From Siphonodentalium dalli (Eukaryota; Mollusca; Scaphopoda; Gadilida; Siphonodentaliidae), in assembly GCA_032622095.1 (NCBI GenBank), contig CP136063.1, positions 32,366,987 through 32,430,986 of the forward strand: a DNA stretch of 64,000 bases, in the 5' to 3' direction. Shown one piece after another: positions 10,415 through 19,786 of this stretch; position 1 is the stretch's first letter; every line of letters begins with the position of its first letter. The notes under the pieces are model-generated. The model saw only the letters and a list, made by a program, of their open reading frames with translations, did not search any database and had not been told where the DNA came from. Made by a program: the position numbers and the translations under genes.

Positions 10415-11002
10415 ATGTCGTCCACCGAGATGTTTAGTCATGATGAACTGTCACAAATTATAAATTTCTTCGCTTTTGCAGCTGAATTGTTTCTTGAAAA
10501 TGATTGGAAATTACCATCACAGACAAAAAAGTTTTTTCAGAGAAATAAAAATGTTCTTAAAAAAATCTCTGATCGATCAACTGATATGGAAACAAAACGC
10601 AAATTAATTTTACAACGAGGTGGTAGTGGGTTTCTTGGAGGAGTTTTAATTAGAAGTCTTTTGAAAAATTCATTTGAACAAACTGGTAGACAATCTAAAA
10701 GTAAATCAAAGGTTTCTCCAAAATGTTCAAAGATTACACGGATGCAAACACAACAAAGGGGTAATCAAAAAGAATCTAAACGTAAAACAAAGCTTTCTCT
10801 AAATCATTCAAAGTTTACACCGATGCAAACTCAACAAAATCAACATTCTAAATTTACACCTATACCTTCTCAGCAGAACCCTCAACATCAACCGTTACAA
10901 AAAAAACCAGTTATTGATCTTGAATTTTCAAAATTTATGCCATTGTCTGATGCATCGAAATCTGCATTCGAAGCTTTAGAATGGTTCAATCAGAAAAGAT
11001 AA
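10415..11002 (+). CDS. Gln/Lys-rich repeat protein with GGxGFLGG segment
   Basis: 195 codons from MSSTEMF at 10415; an upstream in-frame ATG at 10391 is possible. The N-terminal third is predicted helical. Near residue 70 a short hydrophobic Gly-rich segment (RGGSGFLGGVLIRSLL) resembles the GFLPLLFLAPLI segment of the next gene. The middle has imperfect repeats of a KFTPMQTQQ-type motif (also KITRMQTQQ, KFTPIPSQQ, KFMPLSDAS), giving a low-complexity basic Gln/Ser-rich tract. Unknown function. The basic composition and position suggest a virion or core protein, which is inference. Confidence 0.7.
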   Translation: MSSTEMFSHDELSQIINFFAFAAELFLENDWKLPSQTKKFFQRNKNVLKKISDRSTDMETKRKLILQRGGSGFLGGVLIRSLLKNSFEQTGRQSKSKSKVSPKCSKITRMQTQQRGNQKESKRKTKLSLNHSKFTPMQTQQNQHSKFTPIPSQQNPQHQPLQKKPVIDLEFSKFMPLSDASKSAFEALEWFNQKR

Positions 11003-11058
11003 AAGATGAAACATATAATTTTTCTGCTCATTTTGAGACAACTACTTAGACTGTGAAG

Positions 11059-11429
11059 ATGCCTTCAAAAACTAAGAGCCGGAAAGCACCGCTGATAAAA
11101 AAAAATATGGTGAGTTGATTGTTGCAATGAGTAAAGTTCCATCTGCATATAAAAAGAAAATGATCAACGATGCTCCGAAACAAGTGATGGATTGCATTTC
11201 AGAATGTTGTCAAAATCTTTTAAAAGGTAATGTAAAACTGAATGAAGCTCAGAACCGCAAGTTACATTCGAAGCGTAAACATATCAGATATCTTGCAGAC
11301 AAGAACAAACCTTTGCAACACAAGAAGAAAATTTTGAATAAAAAATGTGGCTTTTTACCATTATTATTTCTTGCTCCATTGATTAGCAAAACATTAGGTT
11401 CAGTTGTTAACAATATTTTGAAAAACTAA
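11059..11429 (+). CDS. small basic protein with C-terminal hydrophobic segment, Polinton PX-like; probable frameshift near start
   Basis: The likely original start is MPSKTKSRKAP at 11059. That frame enters the main frame only across a run of nine A (11097-11105), so one indel there is likely. The open frame from 11115 begins MIVAMSKVPSAYKKK. The core has three Cys (MDCISECCQ), a basic helix (KRKHIRYLADKNK), KKK-KK clusters and a hydrophobic tail GFLPLLFLAPLISKTLG. This layout is typical of a small protein found next to capsid genes in many animal Polintons. The Cys are at family-like positions. A decayed second copy lies at 6804-6963. Confidence 0.75.
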
Positions 11430-11443
11430 ATCTCAAAATAAAT

Positions 11444-12154
11444 ATGAAGAAAATGGTTATTGTACCATTCAGAATATTGGAAGATTTCAAACAATGGAAA
11501 ATGTCAGAAATGAATAAACCTCAATTACCTCCTGATCCTGCAATTTCAAATGTTTCAGATTCTTACAAAGAATTGAAATCAGTTTATGATAAAAATATTT
11601 CTGAATCAGAAAAGTCACAGTTATTTGGAGAAAATTTGTACAAATTGAAAACTTCACAAAAATCTTTAAATTCAAAATTCAGTTTACCTGAACAAAAGTT
11701 ATCTGAAAACTTTGGGGAAATGAGTGACCATATATTGGAAAGTGTACCATCTAAATTTCGTGGTAAAGCACAACAAATTTTAACATTGTTGTCAACTAAT
11801 CCTAAACTTAGATGGGATGATCGTGGACAATTAATTTATGGAACAGAAACAGTTACTGGATCAAATATAATTGATTTGATAAACGATGTTGTTCGTCACC
11901 GAAAAGGTTTTGACCCAGTTGGTTATGAAACATTCATACGTGGATTGGGGGAACTTAATATACCACAAGATTATGTAGGTAACATGGATCGATGGTTGTG
12001 GATACAAAGACATTTAAAAGAAGGTCACACTGGTGATGAGTTTCATACACCTCATGCAACTCCTAGCAGTGGCAAGTCAAGAAAACGTTCAGTTGATATT
12101 TTCACACCAGAAACCAGAAAATCTATTTTGAAAGGATGGTCCCCACTTACATAA
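11444..12154 (+). CDS. conserved Polinton protein of unknown function
   Basis: 236 codons, open throughout, 14 nt after the preceding gene and overlapping the integrase start by 19 nt. The N-terminus (MVIVPFRILEDFKQWK) and the central block (KAQQILTLLSTNPKLRWDD, then GSNIIDLINDVV and KGFDPVGYETFIRGLGELNIP) match a pattern I associate with a protein encoded beside the capsid genes in invertebrate Polintons. The C-terminal 30 residues are Ser/Lys/Arg-rich (GKSRKRSVDIF). No catalytic motif is seen. A structural or morphogenesis role is inference. Confidence 0.75.
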   Translation: MKKMVIVPFRILEDFKQWKMSEMNKPQLPPDPAISNVSDSYKELKSVYDKNISESEKSQLFGENLYKLKTSQKSLNSKFSLPEQKLSENFGEMSDHILESVPSKFRGKAQQILTLLSTNPKLRWDDRGQLIYGTETVTGSNIIDLINDVVRHRKGFDPVGYETFIRGLGELNIPQDYVGNMDRWLWIQRHLKEGHTGDEFHTPHATPSSGKSRKRSVDIFTPETRKSILKGWSPLT

Positions 12155-13205
12155 AATTTGACAAACTTCTAACTGAAATTTACTACAATCCAAAAGAAGT
12201 TGGTGGTTTCAGCGGAGCAAATCAACTTTTTAAAAATGCGAAAGAAACAAATAACAAAATTAAACTTTCAGATGTTAAAAAATGGTTACAATGGCAAAAA
12301 ACATATACTTTGCACAAACCAATTGTTCGGAAATTTCGCAGACGTAAAACTATTGTTGCAGGAATTGATATTCAGTGGCAAGCTGATCTGGCAGATTTGC
12401 AAACTTTGCAAAAGCACAATGACAATTACAGATATTTACTTTGTGTTATTGATGTGTTCTCAAAATTTGCATGGGTTGAAAAAATTAAAGATAAAACTGG
12501 TAAAACTTTAGTTAAACATTTCAGAAAATTCTCAAATCATCAAAACGAAAACCAGTTTCATTTCAATCTGACAAAGGTTCAGAATTCAAAAATAAATTAT
12601 TTTTACAATTTTTGAAATCTAAGAAAATTCATTTTTTCACAACAGAGAATCCAGAGTCAAAAGCAAGAATAGTTGAAAACAAAGATGTGGAAATATTTTA
12701 CACATAATCAAACTTTGAAATACGTTGATGTTTTGCACGATTTTGTGAATTCTTACAACAAAAGTTTTCATAGAAGTATTAAGATGGCACCAGTTTTAGT
12801 AACTCGAGAAAATGAAATTGAAGTTTCCATAAATCTTTATGGAAAGTTAAAAACGAAAAAAGATAAGATCTTGAAAGTTGGAGATTTTTTAGAATAAATA
12901 AAACAAAGAGAACTTTTGATAAAGGATATCTTCCAAATTGGACAAAAGAAATTTTCAAAATTAGTAGAGTTTGTAAAAGTACACCATTAACTTACAAATT
13001 AGTAGATTTAGATGGTGAAAACATCGCAGGATCATTTTATGGTAAAGAAATTCAACATATAAAAGATAATAAAGTTTACGAAATTGAATCAGTTGTTGGT
13101 AAACGTTCAAGAAAAGTTGGTAAATCAGTTAGAGAAATTAAAGTTCATTGGGCTGGTTATCCTAAAAAATTTGACAGTTGGATACCTGCCACAAATTTGG
13201 TATAA
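12136..13205 (+). pseudogene. retroviral-like integrase with C-terminal chromodomain, broken
   Basis: Polinton integrase (rve superfamily), which would insert the element and make 6-bp duplications like the one seen. Start MVPTYIKF at 12136. The catalytic first Asp is in WQADL (about 12385), the second in QSDKGSEF (about 12570, other frame), and the Glu region TTENPESKA is at about 12645. Then come an SH3-like tail (KVGDF, FDKGYLPNW) and a chromodomain (YEIESVVGKR...IKVHWAGYP...SWIPATNLV) ending at 13205. Frameshifts lie near 12525, near 12670 (with a small deletion after the third motif) and near 12890. Non-functional as it stands. Confidence 0.9.
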
Positions 13206-13215
13206 AACTTTTAAC

Positions 13216-13479
13216 ATGTCTCAAAATGGTTCAGTTGGTCTGGATGCTCCATCACAATTTCAAATCTGTGGAGAAAAAATTGCAAAAAATCAAGTAACAT
13301 ATTTTACACAAATTATTATAATTGTTGGTATAATCGCTACAGCAATTGTTCATTTAAGTTTACAAAGTGAAAATAACGAACTGTGGTTAATTTTACTCAG
13401 TAGTTCTTTGGGATACATTTTACCAACACCGCGTTTGAAATATTTGAAAAATCAGTCGGCAGAAATTTTGAAAGTATGA
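13216..13479 (+). CDS. small two-helix membrane protein
   Basis: 87 codons from MSQNGSVG at 13216. Two hydrophobic segments: residues about 28-50 (IIIIVGIIATAIVHLSL) and 57-72 (LWLILLSSSLGYILP). The C-terminus is basic. It starts 10 nt after the integrase stop, and its stop overlaps the next start (ATGA). A small membrane protein in this position fits membrane or capsid-associated proteins of Polintons. Exact role unknown. Confidence 0.7.
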   Translation: MSQNGSVGLDAPSQFQICGEKIAKNQVTYFTQIIIIVGIIATAIVHLSLQSENNELWLILLSSSLGYILPTPRLKYLKNQSAEILKV

Positions 13480-14327
13480 ATTCTTTCTACATTACAATTC
13501 CGAGCGACAGTTCAATGGTAATGTATCCAAACAATACTCAATGTTGTTTTACTGTACAATTACCAAAACCAGTTCAAATTGATAAAGAAAAATGGGAAGT
13601 TGCATTAGTCGAACTGATAACACATTCAGAAACATACAATGTTACAGGGGATTCGTGTAAATTCAATTTGATTACAACTGATGCAATATTACTGTCTGTT
13701 CTTCAAAATCGTTTTGAAGAAAAGATATTTAGGAGACCTGATGGCGTTCATGCACTTGAAATACAGATACAAAAAGGTTCGTATACATCTGCGTCAGATT
13801 TACTTGATACAATGCAAGATGTAATTGATGAAACACTTGGAGAAGCAATGCAAAACAAATACGGATTTCACATCAAGTACTCAAAAGTTACAAAACGTGT
13901 GAAAATTATTCGCAAGAGTTTAAATAACACAAAACTAGGAATTGAATTACCACAATGTCTTTTGCACAAGTTGGGTTACAAAACTGAAAACGCTTCTGAA
14001 GATTTTTATTCAAATAATAGATTTCCGTTTGGTGTAGATTTGAATGTTGGTCATAATCTAATGTTTGTTTATTCTGATATTGCCGAATTCACATTTGTTG
14101 GAAATGTTGAAGTACAAATTTTACGAGTTGTTTCTTTCAGAATTAAAAGAGATATCGACGGATTACATATAAAACATGAATTTTTAAATTTACATTATGT
14201 TCCAGTTTCAAAGTCATACTTTGACAAAATTAGTGTAAATATAAGTGGCGACACAGGAAAATCAATTCAGTTTATTGGTGGTAAGTCTTTGGTGAAGCTA
14301 CATTTCAGAAAACGAGAGGAATTCTAA
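13476..14327 (+). CDS. minor capsid (penton) protein, single jelly-roll type
   Basis: 283 codons, fully open. The N-terminus (MNSFYITIPSDSSMVMYPNNT...CCFTVQLPKPVQI) and the KWEVALVELI strand are typical of Polinton penton-base homologues, which form the vertices of the icosahedral capsid. Strand-rich throughout (HIKYSKVTKRVKIIRKS, VGHNLMFVYSDI), with a C-terminal ...VKLHFRKREEF. Lies directly upstream of the protein VI-like and major capsid genes, the usual order. Assignment rests on motif memory and position, not on an alignment. Confidence 0.85.
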   Translation: MNSFYITIPSDSSMVMYPNNTQCCFTVQLPKPVQIDKEKWEVALVELITHSETYNVTGDSCKFNLITTDAILLSVLQNRFEEKIFRRPDGVHALEIQIQKGSYTSASDLLDTMQDVIDETLGEAMQNKYGFHIKYSKVTKRVKIIRKSLNNTKLGIELPQCLLHKLGYKTENASEDFYSNNRFPFGVDLNVGHNLMFVYSDIAEFTFVGNVEVQILRVVSFRIKRDIDGLHIKHEFLNLHYVPVSKSYFDKISVNISGDTGKSIQFIGGKSLVKLHFRKREEF

Positions 14328-14332
14328 AAACA

Positions 14333-14707
14333 ATGATCCCCGTGTATAGAGGCGTACCACCGCAATATGGTAACGGTATTGGTTCAATTTTCAAATCAGT
14401 TATAAGATCTGCTGTACCATTTCTAAAACCGATTGGTCGGACAGCTTTACAACTTGCGAAAAAACACACTTTTGGTGTTGCAGATGAAATTATTAATCAA
14501 GGTAAAAGTCCGAAAGAAGCGTTGATGTCTAAAGTTAAAAAAGCTTTAAAATCTTTTGGCACACAAGCTAAAAATCAAATTTTGAACTCGAGACAAAAAC
14601 CTAGAAAAAGAGTAGCGAATTCAAAAATGGATCATTCAGCTGTCAAACGCCGAAAAATTCAGTCGAAAAAACATCATAGCAGTCGAGCTCTTGATATTTT
14701 TGATTAA
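14333..14707 (+). CDS. protein VI/X-like minor virion protein
   Basis: 124 codons starting MIPVYRGVPPQYGNGIGSIF, 5 nt after the penton stop and 2 nt before the capsid start. The Gly-rich amphipathic start (GIGSIFKSVIRSAVPFLKPIG) and the very basic tail (RKRVANSKMDHSAVKRRKIQSKK) match the adenovirus VI/X-like proteins that Polintons encode between the penton and major capsid genes. Relatives act in membrane disruption and DNA condensation in the virion. Frame intact. No clear adenain cleavage site was verified. Confidence 0.75.
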   Translation: MIPVYRGVPPQYGNGIGSIFKSVIRSAVPFLKPIGRTALQLAKKHTFGVADEIINQGKSPKEALMSKVKKALKSFGTQAKNQILNSRQKPRKRVANSKMDHSAVKRRKIQSKKHHSSRALDIFD

Positions 14708-14709
14708 TC

Positions 14710-16013
14710 ATGGCACAAATGGTAAATGGATCATGCGAATGCAATAAATCGGAACTTGATATAACACATGTTCCACCAACGGTGGCTACAATGTCAGAAT
14801 CGCAGTGGATCGAAAATCATCCGATTGCACCGCTGAATAATTCTGCTCCGATAGAGTTTGTCATACCATCTCAAACCGAAAAGTGGACAGATATTAATCA
14901 ATCTTATCTTTATGTGAAATTACAAATTACAAAAAAAGATGGAACTAATTTGGTAGCTGGTACGGAATTAGCACCTGTTAACAATTTCTTTCATAGCATG
15001 TTCAGCAGAATCGATGTTTACTTGAACAACAAATTGATAACTTCGAATTCTGACACTTACCCATACCGAGCATATTTCGAAAATCTGTTGGGATACTCTC
15101 AAGAATATAAAGATAATCAATTAGCAAATTTAGAAATGTGGTATGGCGATACAGCAGAACAATTTGAAGAGAGCACCAAAGGTGGTGGTAATGCTGGATT
15201 AACTTCAAGAGAAAGTTTGATCACTGGTAGTAAATTTGTTGAACTATGCGGACGCTTACACACTGATCTGTTTCTTCAAGAAATATATTTACCAAATGGA
15301 ATTGAAATTCGTATCAGATTAAACAGATCACCATCAAAATTTTGCCTCATTGCTCCGAGGATGGACAAATTGTTTTCGAATCAGCAGTGTTCCATGTCAG
15401 AACAGTTAGTCTCTTTCCAGCGGTCTCAAATAAATTAAATCAAGAAATTGTCCAGTCAAAAATGAAACTACCTATCAGACGAGTAGAAATAAAAACTTTC
15501 ACAATTAGTACTGGACTTAGATCAAAAATTGAAGACCACTTATTTCAAGGACAATTACCAAAGAGACTTTTTATTGCGTTGGTCGAAAATAAAGATATGA
15601 ATGGAGATTTGGGTACCAATCCATTCCACTTCAAACATTTCAGTTTGAATAAATTGGAAGTTAGTCAAGACGGTCATACAATACATAACCGTCCATTTGA
15701 ACCAAACTTCGCAACAAAACAATGTCTCAGATCATATTTATCTTTGTATCAATCTTTAGGAATGTTTGGTGTTAACAAATCAATTGGCATTAATTTTAAA
15801 GAATATATGAATGGTTATTGTTTGTGGGGTTTCGACTTGACACCGGACCAAGGAAGCGACGAGGGACATCTACATCCTATAAAGACAGGGAACCTGCGTT
15901 TGGAGCTTCAGTTCTTGACAGCTCTCACTACAGCCGTCAACGTTTTGGTGTATGCTGAATTCGACAGTGAAATAGAGATCACAGCTTTGAGAGAAGTGCT
16001 TACTGACTATTAG
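14710..16013 (+). pseudogene. major capsid protein, double jelly-roll, single frameshift
   Basis: Starts MAQMVNGSCECNKSEL. The first jelly roll (QWIENHPIAPLN, PIEFVIPSQTEKWTDINQSYLYVKLQI, NNFFHSMFSRIDVYLNNK) ends with the receptor-like loop region TEIRIRLNRSP. A one-base frameshift near 15356 moves the rest to another frame, which continues without further breaks (VSLFPAVSNKLNQEI, KTFTISTGLRSKIEDHLFQG, RLFIALVENKDMNGD, SIGINFKEYMNGYCLWGFDLTPDQ) to TAG at 16013. Total length about 430 codons, the usual size for Polinton capsid proteins. Apart from this break the gene looks well preserved. Confidence 0.92.
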
Positions 16014-16014
16014 G

Positions 16015-16473
16015 ATGGAGTTCACATCACAGCTATGGAACTACTATGAAGAATACCAATGTTCACAACACGTTGCTCCGAGATTAAACCTGATCGTGGA
16101 CACACTCAACAACACTATGATTGAAGAACTACAAGAACTTATTCGCAAGGAAGTGTCAGCAAACTGTGAAGGATGTAAAATAGAACATCCTAGTCAACGT
16201 GAACATGTTCTGTGTTTGTTCTCTACAACTGATGATTGGACAAACCAGTTTATCGACTTAGCACTGATTAAACTTGACATATACAATGTTATGGAAAGAT
16301 GGTTCCCGAAGCTGATGGAGTTAAACCCACACTGCAAGGAGAAGTTCGAAGCATACGTTATGTGGGATCATCTGAGAAACAGTTTGGAGCTCAACCGCAA
16401 AAAATTCGACGCAGAGAGGACTCTGATGGGGTCACAGCGAGTCAAAGAGAATTACAACGATGCAGACAGCTGA
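16015..16473 (+). CDS. conserved unknown with Cys-His cluster
   Basis: 152 codons, starting 1 nt after the capsid stop and overlapping the protease start by 14 nt. The central CEGCKIEHPSQREHVLCL (residues about 51-68) has Cys and His spaced as in a possible zinc site (C-x2-C, H, H, C). The rest is helical (MIEELQELIRKEV, FIDLALIKLDIYNVMERW). I have seen this GC-HPSQ-H-CL pattern in invertebrate Polintons but know no function for it. The translational coupling suggests a role linked to capsid maturation, which is inference. Confidence 0.7.
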   Translation: MEFTSQLWNYYEEYQCSQHVAPRLNLIVDTLNNTMIEELQELIRKEVSANCEGCKIEHPSQREHVLCLFSTTDDWTNQFIDLALIKLDIYNVMERWFPKLMELNPHCKEKFEAYVMWDHLRNSLELNRKKFDAERTLMGSQRVKENYNDADS

Positions 16474-16933
16474 ACTTCAATATATTCTGGACAATTCCTG
16501 GTTGTGTAAACTTAACACATATGTTTGTGCTAGAGATCGGTTACCAGAGAAGAAACCACAACATATTCAAGCATATATTGTGAACACGCACTCATCGGAT
16601 CAGCCAGGAGAACACTGGACCTTGATGTTATTCAAGGGAAGATCAGCTGTATACTTCGACTCATTTGGACTTCCACCACCGAGACGATATATGTTACCAT
16701 TCATAAAAAGGAAATCATCAGCATGGACTATGAATACAACACGATATCAACATCGTGCGACAAATGTGTGTGGATTATATTGTATATTCGCACTCCACCA
16801 CATGATGAAAGGAAAGAGGATGAAAAGATTATTCAATTCTCGGGATTTCTTCAAGAATGACAGAACAATAGTTCGATGGTTTGGAAAGCACTATGGTCGA
16901 TTATACAGAAAAGCAAATTTGCTGTTGAATTAA
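16460..16933 (+). CDS. adenain-like cysteine protease (maturation protease)
   Basis: 157 codons, intact. The catalytic triad is in the order of the adenovirus/Ulp1 protease clan: His52 (GEHWTLM), Asp67 (YFDSFG), Cys104 (NVCGLYC), with an oxyanion-hole Gln97 (RYQHR). The start MQTAELQYILDNSW fits the family N-terminus. It would cleave capsid and core precursors during virion maturation. Its start codon lies inside the preceding gene, so translation is probably coupled. All active-site residues are present, so this is the best preserved enzyme of the element. Confidence 0.93.
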   Translation: MQTAELQYILDNSWLCKLNTYVCARDRLPEKKPQHIQAYIVNTHSSDQPGEHWTLMLFKGRSAVYFDSFGLPPPRRYMLPFIKRKSSAWTMNTTRYQHRATNVCGLYCIFALHHMMKGKRMKRLFNSRDFFKNDRTIVRWFGKHYGRLYRKANLLLN

Positions 16934-17306
16934 ACTTCACCAGGACATCGACGGCTGATATACATACAACGCAAAGAAGACGACGACCAGATAACAACGA
17001 ATGTGTCAACAACTCCACAAAAGAGACTCTTTTGTTATTGATTCAGCGTAGGATGTTGTAGGATGTTCAATTAAGTTTCTTCAAATCTGAGACCTTGTTT
17101 TGTACATAAATTATTGTTCTTTGTTAATATTATTGATGTATAATATATTATTTTTCATTGTTCTTGTTCTTGTTTTTGAAAAATAAATGATAAATTTCAA
17201 CAAAATAGTTTTCACTGTAGGATCCCCACCAATTGATTCTGTTCGTGTCGATGTGTCATCTCTGGTCAGAATTATACAAACTTTAAATTAGTAGTGAAAA
17301 AATGTC
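16934..17306. other. non-coding right-end region of the Polinton
   Basis: AT-rich 370 bp with no convincing gene. It holds an AATAAA (about 17182) that could end the rightward transcripts. Most of it (17047-17240) is repeated at 30548-30750. 17241-17306 is absent from that second copy. Confidence 0.6.
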
Positions 17307-17480
17307 TAAGTCCATTTTCATTTTTTCGATCAGAAATGTCACACCAATGACAGGAACATCTATCCTCAGGGCGGGAACTATGGCCCAGTACCCCCCAGTG
17401 GGGGGCATTATGGCCCAGTACCCCCCAGTGGTCGGCACTATGGCCCAGTACCCCCAGTGGTCGGCACTATGGCCCAGTAC
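17307..17480 (-). repeat. inner right TIR, truncated
   Basis: The reverse complement of the single-copy inner TIR (3213-3293) is followed by four minisatellite units (ggcactatggcccagtac...). It stops at 17480 in the middle of the array and joins satellite sequence equivalent to position 386. The flipped units and the terminal ccccccattactact are missing, so this end was cut by a deletion or recombination. Confidence 0.88.
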
Positions 17481-19786
17481 AATATGAGGCATCCTGAAAA
17501 TTAATGTCAATCCTCAAAATAAAGCCAAAAAATTAAGGTTTTTTTTCAATTTTACTAGCTGATGCATCTCGTATAACTGAAGTATGCCCTTATATACCAT
17601 AATATTACTAAATTGAAGAGGAAATGTTAATATACATTTTGAGAGTGATATCTTGTCCAATTTTAAACACTTTTCATGCAGAATTTGGCAATTTATAATA
17701 AACATTTACCAAAATTAACAGAAAATTAAAATAAAAAATACTTTAATAGCAATATAAAGCAACCATAAGTCAATTTAAATATCTAAACATAATGATACAA
17801 CATCAGACACAGCCTCAGACATGAAATTTTACCAGATGGCAGGGCATACTGTCTGTTTAACAAACCTGCCATGGCAATTTTGCACGACAGTAACTCTAGT
17901 GGTGATGCCATCACCCCCACCCCCCCCCCCCCGACTTGGGGTGGGGCTACGGTCCCCGTTAAGACTACTGGGTGTCGGAAAAGCTTAATAGGTCAACTGT
18001 CACCTTTTCCCAATTGGGCGGGGGTGGGGGGGGGGTAACACTCCTCAAAATTGTGGGGAGAGGGGCTTTAGACCCCCTGACCCCCTAATGGTACCTGATG
18101 TCCATGCAAAATTCCCAGATTTATCACTTTCTTTACTATCTACAGGCGAATCCATGGGTTTCTTCTTTAAATATGTCCAAAATGTGGTCATTATCATTCG
18201 AAAATAAGAAAATATGGAATTAACAACTTATCATGGCGAGACGTGAATTTTCGTAAAATTCAAATTTTCCTTATAGGAATCACTGAACTAAATGGTTTCC
18301 CATAGGCGACAGTGTTAATGTTTCGGCCAAATTCACTAAATTGAAGCCTGCAGGCCATACCAGTGATTTTACCTAGCTAGATTGACACCAGTTGATCACG
18401 AAAATGCAAGAAAAATCATAGGTCATGTGTTTACTTTTTTGAATAAATCCCCAAGTCTACGACAGGGCTATCTCACAGCCATATTTGATCTGGAAAAACC
18501 CAAGACTACAGCAGCTAGTTAAATAAATTTCCCGCTCACAAAAATCCATTCATTCACCAGTTTAAATTATTTAGATATTATGTACAAATCAAATAAACGC
18601 GATGTCATCCTTTAATAACGTGTCGCAAGTATCAGGTGAAGGTCATTCTTCAGTTACCTTCACCTTTAGCATTCCACGATATACTCGCTCCCCGACTCTA
18701 GAACACATTTAGCTCCCTGATTCCTATATATATGTATATGTGTGAAACACAGCGTTTCTTATAGTATTTTATCAAAATATAGACCTTACTTAAATCAAAA
18801 ATGGATTATATCGAGCAGTAGTGGTTTATTTTTCCAATATGAGGCATCCTGAAAATTAATGTCAATCCTCAAAATAAAGCCAAAAAATTAAGATTTTTTT
18901 TCAATTTTACTAGCTGATGCATCTCGTATAACTGAAGTATGCCCTTATATACCATAATATTACTAAATTGAAGAGGAAATGTTAATATACATTTTAAGAG
19001 GGATATCTTGTCCAATTTTAAACACTTTTCATGCAGAATTTGGCAATTTATAATAAACATTTACCAAAATTAACAGAAAATTAAAATAAAAAATACTTTA
19101 ATAGCAATATAAAGCAACCATAAGTCAATTTAAATATCTAAACATAATGATACAACATCAGACACAGCCTCAGACATGAAATTTTACCAGATGGCAGGGC
19201 ATACTGTCTGTTTAACAAACCTGCCATGGCAATTTTGCACGACAGTAACTCTAGTGGTGATGCCATCACTCCCCCCCCCCCCGACTTGGGGTGTGGCTAC
19301 GGTCCCCGTTAAGACTACTGGGTGTCGGAAAAGCTTAATTGGTCAACTGTCATCTTTTCCCAATTGGGCGGGGGTGGGGGGGTAACACTCCTCAAAATTG
19401 TGGGGAGAGGGGCTTTAGACCCCCTGACCCCCTAATGATACCTGATGTCCATGCAAAATTCCGAGATTTATCACTGTCTTTACTATCTACAGGCGAATCC
19501 ATGGGTTTCTTCTTTAAATATGTCCAAAATGTGGTCATTATCATTCGAAAATAAGAAAATATGGAATTAACAACTTATCATGGCGAGACGTGAATTTTCG
19601 TAAAATTCAAATTTTCCTTATAGGAATCACTGAACTAAATGGTTTCCCATAGGCGACAGTGTTAAAGTTTCGGCCAAATTCACTAAATTGAAGCCTGCAG
19701 GCCATACCAGTGATGTTTACCTAGCTAGATTGACAGCAGTTGATCACGAAAATGCTAGAAAAATCATAGGTCATGTGTTTACATTT
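17481..19786. repeat. ~1.36-kb satellite, middle block
   Basis: About 1.7 units with the same content as 386-2700. An uninterrupted AGCATT target site lies at 18668-18673. The short open frame of the unit is frameshifted near 18367. The block ends at 19786, where the foldback element begins. Confidence 0.9.
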
